Counted from the first letter of the stretch, positions 16,928 to 26,224 are shown. The stretch: 64,000 bases of DNA from Pseudonocardia thermophila (GCF_900142365.1 NZ_FRAP01000015.1:124001-188000); one strand, 5' to 3'. Program-made: numbers and translations. The notes: generated by a model not told the origin, from the letters alone.

Positions 16928-17550
16928 GGCTGCCCCGGCTTCAGCTGCACGAACAGCGCCGTGACCTCGGCGCAGACCCGCTCGCCGTCGCGCAGCTCGC
17001 CGACCAGGAAGCGCTTGCGGCCCTCCTCGCGGTCGAGCCTGGCCAGGACCTGCAGCTCCGTACCCACCGGGGTGACGGCGCGGTAGTCGGTGCGCAGGTA
17101 GGCGGTGCGGGCGAGCGGGCGGCGGCCGACGTGCGCGCAGATCCCGAAGAAGTCGTCGAACAGCAGCGGGATGACGCCGCCGTGCACCGCGCCGTTGCCA
17201 CCGATGTGCCGCGGCCCGAACGTGACCCGGCCCCGCACGGACGGCAGGGGCTCGGCGCACACCTCGTCGACCTGCAGCGGCGGGATCAGCATCTGGCCCC
17301 GACCCGGCTCGTCGAGCAGGGTTCCGCAGATCCGCTCTGATTCCGGCACGGCGTGCTCGGCGAGCCGGGACGACAACGCCGTGAGCGTCCTGCGGATGTC
17401 GGCGACGAGTTCGGCGGGCGGCGCGGCCTCGGTGATCCGGTCCTCCAGCTCCCGCACCGCCGCGATCATCTCCGCGTATCCGGCCGGAACCGTGCCCCTG
17501 GGTGCGTGCGGCATCTCGAGGACGAAGTCGGCGGGATCGAGGATGGTCAC
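16924..17550 (-). CDS. Hotdog-fold thioesterase (PaaI-like)
   Basis: 208 residues. The C-terminal half is a PaaI-type hotdog domain (VTFGPRHIGGNGAVHGGVIPLLFDDFFG, with HGG in the acyl-CoA pocket, then TAYLRTDYRAVTPVGTELQV). The N-terminal 80 residues are helical (VRELEDRITEAAPPAELVADIRR) and make it longer than a minimal PaaI. It probably hydrolyses an acyl-CoA thioester in the cytoplasm. The ATG 17550 start is divergent from the M24 gene. Confidence 0.78.
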   Translation of the reverse strand: MTILDPADFVLEMPHAPRGTVPAGYAEMIAAVRELEDRITEAAPPAELVADIRRTLTALSSRLAEHAVPESERICGTLLDEPGRGQMLIPPLQVDEVCAEPLPSVRGRVTFGPRHIGGNGAVHGGVIPLLFDDFFGICAHVGRRPLARTAYLRTDYRAVTPVGTELQVLARLDREEGRKRFLVGELRDGERVCAEVTALFVQLKPGQP

Positions 17551-17684
17551 GATCGGACGTTAACTCGGCGGTAGCCACGATCCGCCATCCGACGGGGCCG
17601 ATCGTGGTGAACCGCACTCAGCCGGGAGGACGGGTCCAAGCGGTGGCTGGACGCAGCGCCGCAACCAGTGGTCGACTGTCGGGC

Positions 17685-18377
17685 GTGGCGACGACGGAGG
17701 AGGCCAGGGCGCGCGAGCTGGTGGCCGCGCAGGAGAAGGCGGAGGCGCTGTTCGCCGCGGTCACCGAGCGCGGCCTGATCGCACCGGGCCGGTGGGAGTC
17801 CGAGGTGAGCGCGCAGGTGCGCGACCTGGGTGCCGAGCTGTTCGGCACGCGCAAGCACTGGCACAAGCGGATCGTGCGGTCCGGGCCCAACACGTTGAAG
17901 CCGTACGCGGAGAACCCGCCGGACCGCGTCATCGAGACCGACGACATCGTGTTCGTCGATCTCGGGCCGGTGTTCGCCGAGTGGGAGGCCGACGTCGGCC
18001 GCACCTACGTGCTCGGCGACGATCCGGTGAAGCTGCGGCTGCAGGCGGATCTGCCGCGGATCTGGTCGGCCGCCCGCGCCCACTTCGAGGCCCACCCCGG
18101 CATCACCGGCGGCGAGCTGTACGCCCACGTCGTCGGGCTCGCCGGGGCGGCGGGCTGGGAGTTCGGCGGCGTGCACGCCGGCCACCTGGTCGGCGAGTTC
18201 CCGCACGAGTCGATGGACGGGGAGCGGATCATGAGCTACATCGCCCCGCCCAACACGCTGCCGATGCGCCGGCCGGACCGAGCCGGGCGGGCCGCGCACT
18301 GGATCCTCGAGGTGCACCTCGTCGACCGGGAGCGGCAGATCGGCGGGTTCATGGAGCAGCTGCTCACCCTGCCGTGA
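17685..18377 (+). CDS. M24 family metallopeptidase-like protein
   Basis: 230 residues with the creatinase/aminopeptidase (M24) fold. Likely metal ligands are visible: Asp in FVDLGPVFAEWEADVGRTYV, His in HAGHLVGEFPHE, Glu in ILEVHLVD and Glu in GGFMEQLL. There is no N-terminal creatinase domain, so it is a compact single-domain member. Function may be an aminopeptidase or an Xaa-Pro/creatinase-like hydrolase. GTG 17685 is preferred because similar proteins begin near here; an in-frame GTG at 17643 has a better ribosome site (GGGAGGA) and is a real alternative. Confidence 0.75.
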   Translation: MATTEEARARELVAAQEKAEALFAAVTERGLIAPGRWESEVSAQVRDLGAELFGTRKHWHKRIVRSGPNTLKPYAENPPDRVIETDDIVFVDLGPVFAEWEADVGRTYVLGDDPVKLRLQADLPRIWSAARAHFEAHPGITGGELYAHVVGLAGAAGWEFGGVHAGHLVGEFPHESMDGERIMSYIAPPNTLPMRRPDRAGRAAHWILEVHLVDRERQIGGFMEQLLTLP

Positions 18378-18392
18378 CCGTGGTGGTCTTGA

Positions 18393-19394
18393 ATGGCCCC
18401 TGTGACGGTGCGCTGGGGAGTGATCGGTCCGGGCCGGATCGCGACCAAGGTGGTCGGCGATCTGCCGCTGGTACCGGGTGCGGAGTTGGCGGCCGTCGCG
18501 TCGCGGACGTCGATCGAACGGGCCGAGGCCTTCGCCGCCGTGCACGGCGGCGCCCGCGCGTACGGCTCGTACCAGGAGATCGTCGCCGATCCCGACGTCG
18601 ACGTCCTCTACATCGCCACCCCGCACCCGCAGCACCGCGCGGCCGCGCTCGCCGGGATCGCCGCCGGGAAGGCGCTGCTGGTGGAGAAGGCGTTCACCGT
18701 CAGCGCCGAGGCCGCGCGCGAGATCGTGGCCGCCGCGAACGAGGCCGGGGTGTTCGTCATGGAGGCGATGTGGACCCGCTTCCAGCCGGCGATCGTGCGG
18801 ATGCGGGAGCTGATCGCAGACGGGGCGATCGGCGAGGTCACCGCGGTGCAAGCCGATCTCGGCATCGCCGCGCCGACTGACCCGGCCGACCGCTACTACA
18901 ACCCGGCACTCGGCGGCGGCGCCCTGTTCGACGTGGGTGTGTACCCGATCTCGTTCGCGCAGATGGTGCTCGGCGTCCCCGACACGGTCGCCGCTACCGG
19001 GCGGCTCGCCCCGTCGGGCATCGACCTGGAGGAGTCGGTCCTGTTCGGCTACGCCGACGGCCGCAGCGCCGTGCTGCACGCCAGCATCCGGGCTGCGCGG
19101 CCCGGGCAGGCCCGGGTGTTCGGCACCGGCGGATGGATCGACGTGCCGCCGCGCTTCCACCACCCGTCCCGCATCGTGCTGCACCGCGCAGGCGCCGAAC
19201 CGGAGACGATCGAGGTCCCGGCGACCGGTGGTGGGTACTTCCACGAGCTCGTCGAGGTCACCGAGGCCGTGGCCGCCGGGCGTACGGAGAGCGCGGTGAT
19301 GCCGCTCGCCGACACCCTCGCCGTGCAGGAGTTGATGGACGAGATCGCCCGCCAGATCGGCCTGGTCGTGCAGGAGGGGCCGGCGCAGCTCTAG
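18393..19394 (+). CDS. Gfo/Idh/MocA family NAD(P)-dependent oxidoreductase
   Basis: 333 residues. The N-terminal Rossmann fold starts WGVIGPGRIATKVV, continues with VLYIATPHPQHR and has the catalytic-Lys motif LLVEKAFTV near residue 97. The C-terminal domain carries ALFDVGVYPISFAQMV. Enzymes of this family oxidise or reduce sugars, inositols or dihydrodiols; the DAVHVG-like GALFDVGVYP region is typical of trans-dihydrodiol/xylose dehydrogenase-like members. Start 18393 lies 15 bp after the M24 gene. It converges on the pseudokinase gene. Confidence 0.83.
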   Translation: MAPVTVRWGVIGPGRIATKVVGDLPLVPGAELAAVASRTSIERAEAFAAVHGGARAYGSYQEIVADPDVDVLYIATPHPQHRAAALAGIAAGKALLVEKAFTVSAEAAREIVAAANEAGVFVMEAMWTRFQPAIVRMRELIADGAIGEVTAVQADLGIAAPTDPADRYYNPALGGGALFDVGVYPISFAQMVLGVPDTVAATGRLAPSGIDLEESVLFGYADGRSAVLHASIRAARPGQARVFGTGGWIDVPPRFHHPSRIVLHRAGAEPETIEVPATGGGYFHELVEVTEAVAAGRTESAVMPLADTLAVQELMDEIARQIGLVVQEGPAQL

Positions 19395-19407
19395 CTCAGA
19401 GCGCAGA

Positions 19408-21369
19408 TCAACGGACCGGGGGCAGCCGCGGGATCGCCGAGCGCACCAGGTCGGTGGCCTTCTGGCAGGCCATGGCGGGGCTCGCCCCCGGCTGGTCGGT
19501 CGCGAGCGCGACCTGCACCGACAGCACCTCCAGGCGCTGCATGCCCGACGCCGACGTGAAGCTGCGCTGCGCCACCGCCGCCTCGCAGACCGGCGACCCG
19601 GTCGCGGACGGGAACGTGTTCGCCCAGCGCCCGTCGAGGGTGAACAGACCGTTGCCGCCCTCGAGGTTCGAGTAGCGGGTGAAGTTCACCAGCACCCGCG
19701 CGCCCGTGGGGAACGCCGGATCGGCGCCGTAGCGGCAGGACCAGTCGTTGTAGCCGCGCTCGCGCAGGTCCCGCAGCGACGGCACCGAGCTGAGCGCGGC
19801 CGGGTCGATGACGTCGCAGGCCCGCACCGACAGCAGCGACGTGCGCGGCGGGCCCAGCTCGCGGTGGCGCACGGCGCCGGAGGTGAGCACCTCGAGCGCG
19901 TCCTCGGTGGCGGCCTCGGCGGCGTCGCACACGGGGAACGAGGTGTCGTTCGTCCCGGCGCCCGAGTAGATCTCGATCCGGTGCTCGTCGGGCAGCACGA
20001 TCGTGCGCTCGCAGGAGCGGTGGTACTCGGTGGCCCGGTAGACGATCAGCTCGCCGGTCGGCGTCGGCTGCCCTGCGGGCGGCATCAGCTTCTTCGCTGC
20101 GATCGTCGCGGTCACGAAGCCGCGGTCGGTGTCTCGCTCGATCCCGACCGTGCACGAGGCGGGCGAGCCGAGATCGTCCAGCAGCGTCGTGCGGCCGAGC
20201 CGGGCGAGCGCGTCCGCGTCGACGAAGGAGCACGGATCGGCGGTGCTCACCTCGCCGAGCAGACTCGGCGGCGGAGGAGTGGTGCCGGGGGGTGCGGCGG
20301 CCGTTCCGGCGATCGTGACGACGGGCTTCGCGACCAGCACGGCGCCCGTGACGACGGTGATCGCCGCGATCGTCGCGAGGAGAGCCACGAGCCATGCCTT
20401 CGACCGCTTCCGCGGTGGCTCGCCGGGCACGGGGCGGCCGAGCCCGGCGGGTGCCGGACCGGTTGGTGGTGCGGCGATCCACGACGGCTGGTGGCCGGGC
20501 CCCGCCATCCGCGGATCCGATCCACCGGACCCCTGCTGTCTCACTCCCTGCTCCTCCTGCGCCCGCCCGGGCCGTGCGTCGATCAAGTTAGCGGTGCCTG
20601 CCGCAGGGCCGATGGCGGGCGAGTCGATCGCGACGGTGTTGTCCGGGGCGCTCGCGACGGTGGTCCCATGGCTGGTCCTGGATCCCCTGGGTGGGGACTC
20701 GGGGTCGGCGATCGCGGCCAGCCGCCGCCGCGCCGCCCACGCGGTGGGGCGGGCGTCGGGGAACTCGGCCCGCATGGTGTGCAGCGTCGCGGCCAGCCGG
20801 TCCGACGCGGTGAGCCCGGTGCGGGCCAGCTCCTCAGCCAGCGCGGTGCCGAGCGCGTACACGTCCGCGGCCGGACCGGCAGGGCGGCCGGACGTCAGTT
20901 CGGGCGCGGGGTGGGCGGCGTCGGGGGCGAGGTCGGGCGGCGCGGTCGCGAACCCGGCGAGCAGGGCGGAGCCGTCCGGGCGGACGAGCACGTGCTCGGC
21001 ACGGACGTCGCCGTGCACGATCCCGGCACCGTGGGCGGCGACCAGCGCACCGGCCGCAGCGGCGCCGATGCGGGCCAGCTCTCGCTCGTCGGCGCACGGG
21101 TGCTCGGGCAGCGGGACGGCGTCGACGTGGTCACGCACGACCCACGTCCCGTCGTCGTGCAGGAGGTCGATCGGGGGCAGCAGGGTGGGCGCAGTGAGGC
21201 CGGTGAGGGTGCGGACGGTCGCGGCGAGCCGGGCGGTGACGTCCCCGGCCGCCACCCGCGTGAGGACGACGGTGCGGTCGGCTTCGTGGTCGTGGGCGAG
21301 CCACGTCGCGGGTTCCCCGGTGCGCTCGGCCAGGCGGTAGCGGTGCGCGAGCGTGCGTGGCTCACCCAT
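19408..21369 (-). CDS. Membrane-anchored pseudokinase with two extracellular DUF3558-like repeats
   Basis: 653 residues. Residues 1-220 follow a Ser/Thr-kinase fold (HRYRLAERTGEPATWLAHDH, AHGAGIVHGDVRAEHVLV, DVYALGTALAEEL). The ATP-site Lys strand reads RTVVLTRV, the loop is HGDVRAEH where Asn is expected, and the DFG site reads LLAGFA, so the domain should not phosphorylate. A Pro-rich linker leads to one transmembrane helix near 325-347. The outer part has two similar Cys-containing units, starting DPCSFVDADALARLG and RACDVIDPAALSSV. It probably senses an extracytoplasmic signal and binds a cytoplasmic partner; this is inference. It stands alone. Confidence 0.8.
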   Translation of the reverse strand: MGEPRTLAHRYRLAERTGEPATWLAHDHEADRTVVLTRVAAGDVTARLAATVRTLTGLTAPTLLPPIDLLHDDGTWVVRDHVDAVPLPEHPCADERELARIGAAAAGALVAAHGAGIVHGDVRAEHVLVRPDGSALLAGFATAPPDLAPDAAHPAPELTSGRPAGPAADVYALGTALAEELARTGLTASDRLAATLHTMRAEFPDARPTAWAARRRLAAIADPESPPRGSRTSHGTTVASAPDNTVAIDSPAIGPAAGTANLIDARPGRAQEEQGVRQQGSGGSDPRMAGPGHQPSWIAAPPTGPAPAGLGRPVPGEPPRKRSKAWLVALLATIAAITVVTGAVLVAKPVVTIAGTAAAPPGTTPPPPSLLGEVSTADPCSFVDADALARLGRTTLLDDLGSPASCTVGIERDTDRGFVTATIAAKKLMPPAGQPTPTGELIVYRATEYHRSCERTIVLPDEHRIEIYSGAGTNDTSFPVCDAAEAATEDALEVLTSGAVRHRELGPPRTSLLSVRACDVIDPAALSSVPSLRDLRERGYNDWSCRYGADPAFPTGARVLVNFTRYSNLEGGNGLFTLDGRWANTFPSATGSPVCEAAVAQRSFTSASGMQRLEVLSVQVALATDQPGASPAMACQKATDLVRSAIPRLPPVR

Positions 21370-21614
21370 GTCCGAGGTCTACCCCCGCGCGCACGGGACG
21401 GGTCCCGGCGCGACCTGCCGGACGGCGTTCACCCCGGAAGCCTAGTGCCGGGTGTCCCGTTCGCCGGAGGCGCTCGCGGGAGGGGTCCCGCGGTGGCGCC
21501 GGTAGAACGGTGGACCGAGAGCCGTCGCCGGACGCAGATCGGACTGGCCGAGGAGCACACCCACAGCGCGCGGGCGGGCACGTTCGTCGAGTTCCTGCCT
21601 CCTGACACAGGAGC

Positions 21615-22330
21615 CTCGCCCGCCCCCGGCGCCGCCCGGCACCCTGTCCGCGCTGAGCCGCTTCGGCGGGATCCGGGTCGCGCCGGGTGCGCGGATGACC
21701 GTGCTGTTCGGGCGCAAACGAGCCCGAGGTGCACGGCTGCGTAGGCCCCGACGATCTCGGCATCAGCCGCCGGCACGGGTACGTCCGCCACGAGAACGGG
21801 CAGTGGCACGTGCACAACGTGGGCGAGCTGCCGTTCGGCTGCCGGGGTTCCCGGCTGGTGCTCACGGGGGAGAGCCTCCCGCTCACCACCGCCTACACGC
21901 CGATCTTCATCCGCACGTCACCGGGCTGCGAGCATCTGCTGGAGACGCGGATCGCCGGGCAGCCGCTGCCCGACGGGGAACCCCGCCACGACCAGGAGAC
22001 GCCCGGCCGGTCCGCTGGCAGCTCAGCCCGAAGGAGCACCTCGTGCTGGTGGTGCTGGGCCAGCGCTACCAGCGGCACGAGGCGCACCCGCAGCCGCTGA
22101 CCTGGGACACCGCAGCCGCGGAGCTGGCCGAGCTGCAGCCGGAGGAGGGCTGGCCGGCGAAGAAGGCGGCGGCGCGAGTCGTGGCGGGCGTGCGCGAGCG
22201 GATGGTGCGGCTGGGCGCCACCGGGCTCACCCGCGAGGAGGTGGGTGAGCCGGTGGGCGCCCAACCACAACCTGGTCCTTGAGCTCTTGCTGTCCGCCGC
22301 GATCGTGCCGCCGGACCTGGAGCTACTCGG
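21615..22330 (+). pseudogene. FHA-domain protein gene broken by frameshifts
   Basis: Adjacent pieces of one protein lie in different plus-strand frames. One frame gives TLSALSRFGG and MTVLFGR to about 21718. Another continues with NEPEVHGCVGPDDLGISRRHG and HVHNVGELPF to about 22000, the phospho-threonine-binding FHA core. The first frame resumes with WQLSPKEHLVLVVLGQRY to GLTREEVGEPVG, a winged-helix-like end. From about 22258 a further shift gives PNHNLVLELLLSAAIVPPDL. Three shifts and no proper stop indicate a pseudogene, or sequencing indels. Upstream 21370-21614 shows no gene. Confidence 0.7.
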
Positions 22331-23530
22331 TCAGCCCGCCTGGTCGGCCGTCTTCGGGCCCTTCGCCGCGACCTCCTCCGCGTACTTCTTCGTCATGTGC
22401 TCGACCGCGCTGATCTGGGTGGCGGCGTGCGCGTCCCGGTTCTGGCGGGCGCGCTCCGCCGCGGCGAGCGTGCTCTCGGCCTGGCCCTGGAACTCCGGCA
22501 TCACGTACTGGGCGACGAGCTCCCACGAACGCCGGGTCGCCTCCGGGTTGGCCCACTCGTGGCCGAGCAGCAGGAACGCGCCGAAGCCGCCGTTGGACTG
22601 CTCCCAGAGCCTGCGCACCTGCTCCTTGGCGTCGTCCGGGGTGCCGACGACGCCGATGCCGGCCTCGACCAGGTAGTCGATCATGCCCCGGATCTCCTGG
22701 CTGGTCCCGACGTCCATCTGCGGGAACGCGGCCACCTTCTGGAAGTAGTTGAACCAGTGCGCGATGCCGTACTCGACGTCGCGGTAGGCCTGCTCCCGCG
22801 TCTCCGCCACGTGCATGAGGCCGACCAGGCGCCACGACGAGCGGGGCGGGACCGGGCGGCCGTAGGCGGCGGCACGCTCCTCGACGACGTTCCAGTGGTG
22901 GGCGAGGGCGTCGAAGCCCTCCTTGGTGAGGGTGGCGCCGATCGAGAGCAGCCCGACGCCGTGCTGACCGGCCAGCATGGGCCCGGTCGGCGACGCCACC
23001 GCGGCCACGGCGACCTCGAAGCACGGATCGGAGTAGGGCCGCAGCTGCAGCTGGGCGTCGATCAGCTTGTGGGTGCGGGTGGTCGCGGTGACGACCTCGC
23101 CGCGCAGCAGCCGCATGATGATGTCGAGGTTCTCGGCGAGCAGCTCGCGGGTGTCGGTCGGGTTCAGCCCGATCATGGCCGAGTCGGTCGGCAGTGAGCC
23201 CGGACCCACGCCGAGCATGGCGCGGCCGCGGGTGAGGTGGTCGAGCATCACCATGCGGTCGGCCACCCACAGCGGGTTGTGGTAAGCCGCCGAGATGACG
23301 CCGGTACCGAGCTTGATGCGCTTCGTGCGTTCGGCCGCAGCGGCGATGAAGATCTCCGGCGAGGCGATGATCTCGCTGCCGGCGGAGTGGTGCTCACCGA
23401 TCCACGCCTCGTCGAAGCCGAGGGCATCCAGGTGCTCGATGAGCTCGAGATCGCGCTGGAGCGCGAGCGTCGGGTTCTGGCCGGGCTTGTGGAACGGAGC
23501 GAGGAACGTGCCGAAGCGAAGTCGGGTCAT
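22331..23530 (-). CDS. LLM-class flavin-dependent monooxygenase
   Basis: 399-residue luciferase-family protein of the bacterial LuxA-like group: MTRLRFGTFLAPFHKPGQNP, LIEHLDALGFDEAWIGEHHS, LGTGVISAAYHNPLWVADR, GRAMLGVGPGSLPTDSAM. These use reduced FMN and oxygen on hydrophobic substrates. ATG 23530 is chosen because the family's first strand begins there; an in-frame start 63 bp upstream would add an unrelated leader. It stands between two frameshifted genes but itself looks intact, with full family length. Confidence 0.82.
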   Translation of the reverse strand: MTRLRFGTFLAPFHKPGQNPTLALQRDLELIEHLDALGFDEAWIGEHHSAGSEIIASPEIFIAAAAERTKRIKLGTGVISAAYHNPLWVADRMVMLDHLTRGRAMLGVGPGSLPTDSAMIGLNPTDTRELLAENLDIIMRLLRGEVVTATTRTHKLIDAQLQLRPYSDPCFEVAVAAVASPTGPMLAGQHGVGLLSIGATLTKEGFDALAHHWNVVEERAAAYGRPVPPRSSWRLVGLMHVAETREQAYRDVEYGIAHWFNYFQKVAAFPQMDVGTSQEIRGMIDYLVEAGIGVVGTPDDAKEQVRRLWEQSNGGFGAFLLLGHEWANPEATRRSWELVAQYVMPEFQGQAESTLAAAERARQNRDAHAATQISAVEHMTKKYAEEVAAKGPKTADQAG

Positions 23531-23596
23531 GGACCCGATGATGACCGAGATCACCTCGTTCGCAGAGTGTGGACTATGACCGGGCCCACCCAAGGG

Positions 23597-24148
23597 TCAG
23601 GTTGTCCGGACGGGGTGGGCGGCGACCGTCGGGGCAGGCAGCCGGCCGGTGACCAGCTCCACTGTCCGAGTGAGCGTGGAGTGCTCGGGGATGATCTCCT
23701 CGTCCGGCAGGCCGAGCAGATCCTGGTGGCGGTACCACCCGCAAGTCCTCGACCGTGGAGGGGGACCGGCGGGTGCCGTGCCGGCGCACCGACTCGGCGA
23801 ACGCCACGTCGAGGTACCACACGCTGGTGCGGCCGAGGTGGTCGGCCACCAGCTCCTCGAGCACCGGGCCGTACCGGGCCGCGGGCATGATCCCCTCGCA
23901 GACGACGTGGTAGCCCGCGTCGAGGCGGAGCGCGCTGTCTGCGAGACGAGGGCGGGTGCGGCTGCACCGGGCGCGTCGCGTTCGCCCAGGACGATGCGCC
24001 GCAGGTAGTCCAGCTCGACGAGTGCGCAGCCGCGGCCGTAGGCCTCGCGGACCAACCCGGCGACCGTCGTCTTGCCGGCCGCCGAGTCGCCGCGCAGCAC
24101 GATGAGGCTGGTGCCGGGGAACCCGTCGGGAGCATAGGGGGGTTGCAC
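23597..24148 (-). pseudogene. P-loop nucleotide-kinase-like gene with two compensating frameshifts
   Basis: From GTG 24148 the frame reads a Walker A motif (LIVLRGDSAAGKTT) and LVELDYLRRIVLGERDAPG. Around 23930 the sensible translation moves to another frame (LRLDAGYHVVCEGIMPAARY, VWYLDVAFAESVRRHGTRR) and near 23741 returns to the first (WYRHQDLLGLPDEEIIPEHS). The two shifts cancel, so the original frame has no stop but its middle 60 residues become Ser/Arg/Thr-rich nonsense. The intact ancestor was a small AAA/zeta-toxin-like or nucleoside kinase. True mutation or sequencing error cannot be told apart here. Confidence 0.65.
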
Positions 24149-24180
24149 CCTCTGTGTGATCGTCCGATCACCGGATGGTG

Positions 24181-24666
24181 TTACGGCCGTTCGGCGTAGG
24201 AGTCCCGGCGTTTGCGGCGCAGGGCCCGGTACTCGCGGGCCACCAGCACGATGATCAGCAGGTCGAGCGCGGCCAGCACCGGCAGCACGATCGACCCGGT
24301 GTTCACCGCACGGTGCAGCTCGTACGCCACGAACACCGCGAGCACCGCGATGACCAGCGGATAGGCCCGCAGCCACTCCTTGAGCAGCGCCACCGCCATC
24401 GCGATCTTCAGCAGGCCGTGCAGGCCGAGGTAGACGACGGCGAACGTGCGGTTGCCCGAGGCGAACTCGGTCGTGCCGGCGATGAAGTGCCGGGCGAGCG
24501 ATCCGTCGGGCGGGCCGAGCAGATCGCGGGTCAGCACCCACTCGACGAACTCCCGCACGAACGCGGCCGGCGTCCCGAGCAGCACGACCGCCGCCACCAG
24601 CTCGACGAGCCCGTCCAGCCCCTTGAGGGCGACGGCAGCGCGGAACAGGCGCTCCTGGGCCTCCAC
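24181..24666 (-). CDS. DUF2127 family membrane protein
   Basis: About 161 residues with four hydrophobic segments: FRAAVALKGLDGLVELVAAV, TFAVVYLGLHGLLKIAMAVA, LVIAVLAVFVAYELHRAV and LVLAALDLLIIVLVA-like near the end, then a basic tail. This pattern matches DUF2127 integral membrane proteins of unknown function. GTG 24666 is a tentative start; an in-frame GTG at 24726 would nearly meet the divergent nitroreductase gene. Confidence 0.7.
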   Translation of the reverse strand: MEAQERLFRAAVALKGLDGLVELVAAVVLLGTPAAFVREFVEWVLTRDLLGPPDGSLARHFIAGTTEFASGNRTFAVVYLGLHGLLKIAMAVALLKEWLRAYPLVIAVLAVFVAYELHRAVNTGSIVLPVLAALDLLIIVLVAREYRALRRKRRDSYAERP

Positions 24667-24737
24667 GGCAGTCGTGTCTACCGCACCCGGACACCCCGGC
24701 GCTCGGGCCGCCGGACGCTCTGCCACCGTTGTGTGCC

Positions 24738-25352
24738 ATGACGGCCTCCGCGCCCCCGGCGCTCCCCACCACCGGACTCGCCACGGCACTCATCGCCCGC
24801 CGCTCGGTGCGGGCGTTCGTCGACGCGCCACTGGACCCTGCGGACCTCACCGCGCTGGCCTGGGCGGCACAGGGTGACACCGGCGACGGGCGGCGCACCA
24901 CTCCCTCCGCAGGCGGCCGGCACCCGCTGGCGGTGACCGCCGTCGTCCGGCACGTCACCGACACCGCGCCCGGCCTGTGGCGCTGGGAGCCCGACGCCGG
25001 TGCGCTGACCCGGGTGGCGCCGGGCGGGTTCGGGCCGGCGCTCGCCGCCTGCACCGTCGACGCGCGCGACTGGCTCGCCGACGCCGCCGTCGTCCTCCTG
25101 CTGTCGGCCGATCTGGAGGCCGCCCGCGCGGCGTTCGCCACCGAGCCGCCGGCGTGGGAGCGCGGCGCCCGCTACGTGTGGCTGGAAGCGGGCGCCGCCG
25201 CCCAGAACCTGGCTCTGCAGGCCGCGGTGCTCGGACTCGGCGCGGTGCTCGTCGGCGCGTTCGACGACGACCTCCTGCACGCCGTGCACCCCGAGCTGCT
25301 GCCCGACGGCCACGACCCGCTGGCGATGGTCGCGGTGGGTTGCGCGGCCTGA
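24738..25352 (+). CDS. Nitroreductase-family (SagB-like) FMN protein
   Basis: 204 residues. The start LIARRSVRAFVDAPLDPADLTALAWAAQG is the nitroreductase FMN-binding pattern (R-S-x-R), followed by RTTPSAGGRHPLAV and a C-terminal YVWLEAGAAAQNLALQAAVLGLG helix. The compact form without a lid resembles SagB/TfxB-type oxidases. It probably binds FMN; the substrate is unknown. ATG 24738 is used. Confidence 0.8.
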   Translation: MTASAPPALPTTGLATALIARRSVRAFVDAPLDPADLTALAWAAQGDTGDGRRTTPSAGGRHPLAVTAVVRHVTDTAPGLWRWEPDAGALTRVAPGGFGPALAACTVDARDWLADAAVVLLLSADLEAARAAFATEPPAWERGARYVWLEAGAAAQNLALQAAVLGLGAVLVGAFDDDLLHAVHPELLPDGHDPLAMVAVGCAA

Positions 25353-25366
25353 GCTGCCCGGCCGCC

Positions 25367-26224
25367 CTACCGCGCGGGCCGCTGCGCCGCCTGGGCGCGG
25401 CGCGCGGCCACCGCGGAGCCGGACTCCCGCGCGGCCGCGCGGCGCAGCAGGCCCGGCCCCACCAGGGCACCGGCCAGTGCCCACAGGCCCAGCGCGGCGA
25501 CGGTCGCCCCGGTCCGCCACGAACCGCCGATCTCCACCGCAGCCAGCGCGTCCGGCAGCAGTGCCGAGCGCAGGCCCAGCCCCATCCAGTACAGCGGGAA
25601 CACCTGGCCGACGGCCTGCAGCCAGCCGGGCAGCGCCGTGATCGGGTAGAACAGCCCGGACACGGCCGCCAGCGCGAAGAAGACCATGGTCACCAGGCCG
25701 AGCGAGCGGGTGTTCGCGATCGTCGCGCCGAGCACCGCCCCCAGCGGCAGGGTGGCGGCCAGGCCGAGCACGAGCACCCACGCCAGCGTGGGCCAGGCAC
25801 CGGGCCGGGCGAGTTCCAGCCCGTCGTAGACGAACGCGGCGGGCACCAGCACCATCAGCGTCGTCGCCACGACCAGCGCCGCCTTCGCCAGCACCGCCCC
25901 GACCAGGTAGCCGATCACCCCGTTCGGAGTGGCCTTGGCCCGCAGCAGCGTGCCGTCCTCACGGTCCATCGTCAGCGCGACTGCGAGCCCGAGCACGCCG
26001 GAGAACACCACGTTCGCCGCCAGCACCCCGGCCACCGACTGCGTGCCGAGGGAGAAACCGGAGCCCGGTACCGGGGTGCCGCGCAGCACGAACATCACCA
26101 CCAGCACCACGATCGGCAGCCACAGCCAGCCGAGCAGCTCGCCGAGGTTCGTCATCGTGTTGCGGAACTCGATCCGGCCGCGCGCGATCCCCGCGCGCAC
26201 CGCGGCCGTGCGCGGGCGGGTCAT
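25367..26224 (-). CDS. ABC-2 type transporter permease
   Basis: 285 residues with six hydrophobic helices (for example WLPIVVLVVMFVLRGT, LAANVVFSGVLGLAVALTMDREDGTLLRAKATP, LVTMVFFALAAVSGLFYPITALPGWL). The DREDGTLLRAKATP loop is typical of drug or antibiotic ABC-2 exporters. ATG 26224 overlaps the stop of the ATPase gene by 4 bp (ATGA). The frame is open further upstream, but that part overlaps the ATPase gene out of frame. It is probably co-regulated by the divergent MerR protein. Confidence 0.83.
   Translation of the reverse strand: MTRPRTAAVRAGIARGRIEFRNTMTNLGELLGWLWLPIVVLVVMFVLRGTPVPGSGFSLGTQSVAGVLAANVVFSGVLGLAVALTMDREDGTLLRAKATPNGVIGYLVGAVLAKAALVVATTLMVLVPAAFVYDGLELARPGAWPTLAWVLVLGLAATLPLGAVLGATIANTRSLGLVTMVFFALAAVSGLFYPITALPGWLQAVGQVFPLYWMGLGLRSALLPDALAAVEIGGSWRTGATVAALGLWALAGALVGPGLLRRAAARESGSAVAARRAQAAQRPAR

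Noticed and set aside
19864-21744. Plus-strand 626-codon frame opposite the pseudokinase
   Set aside because: Gly/Arg-rich shadow; only its last part touches the FHA remnant, which is better explained as a frameshifted gene.
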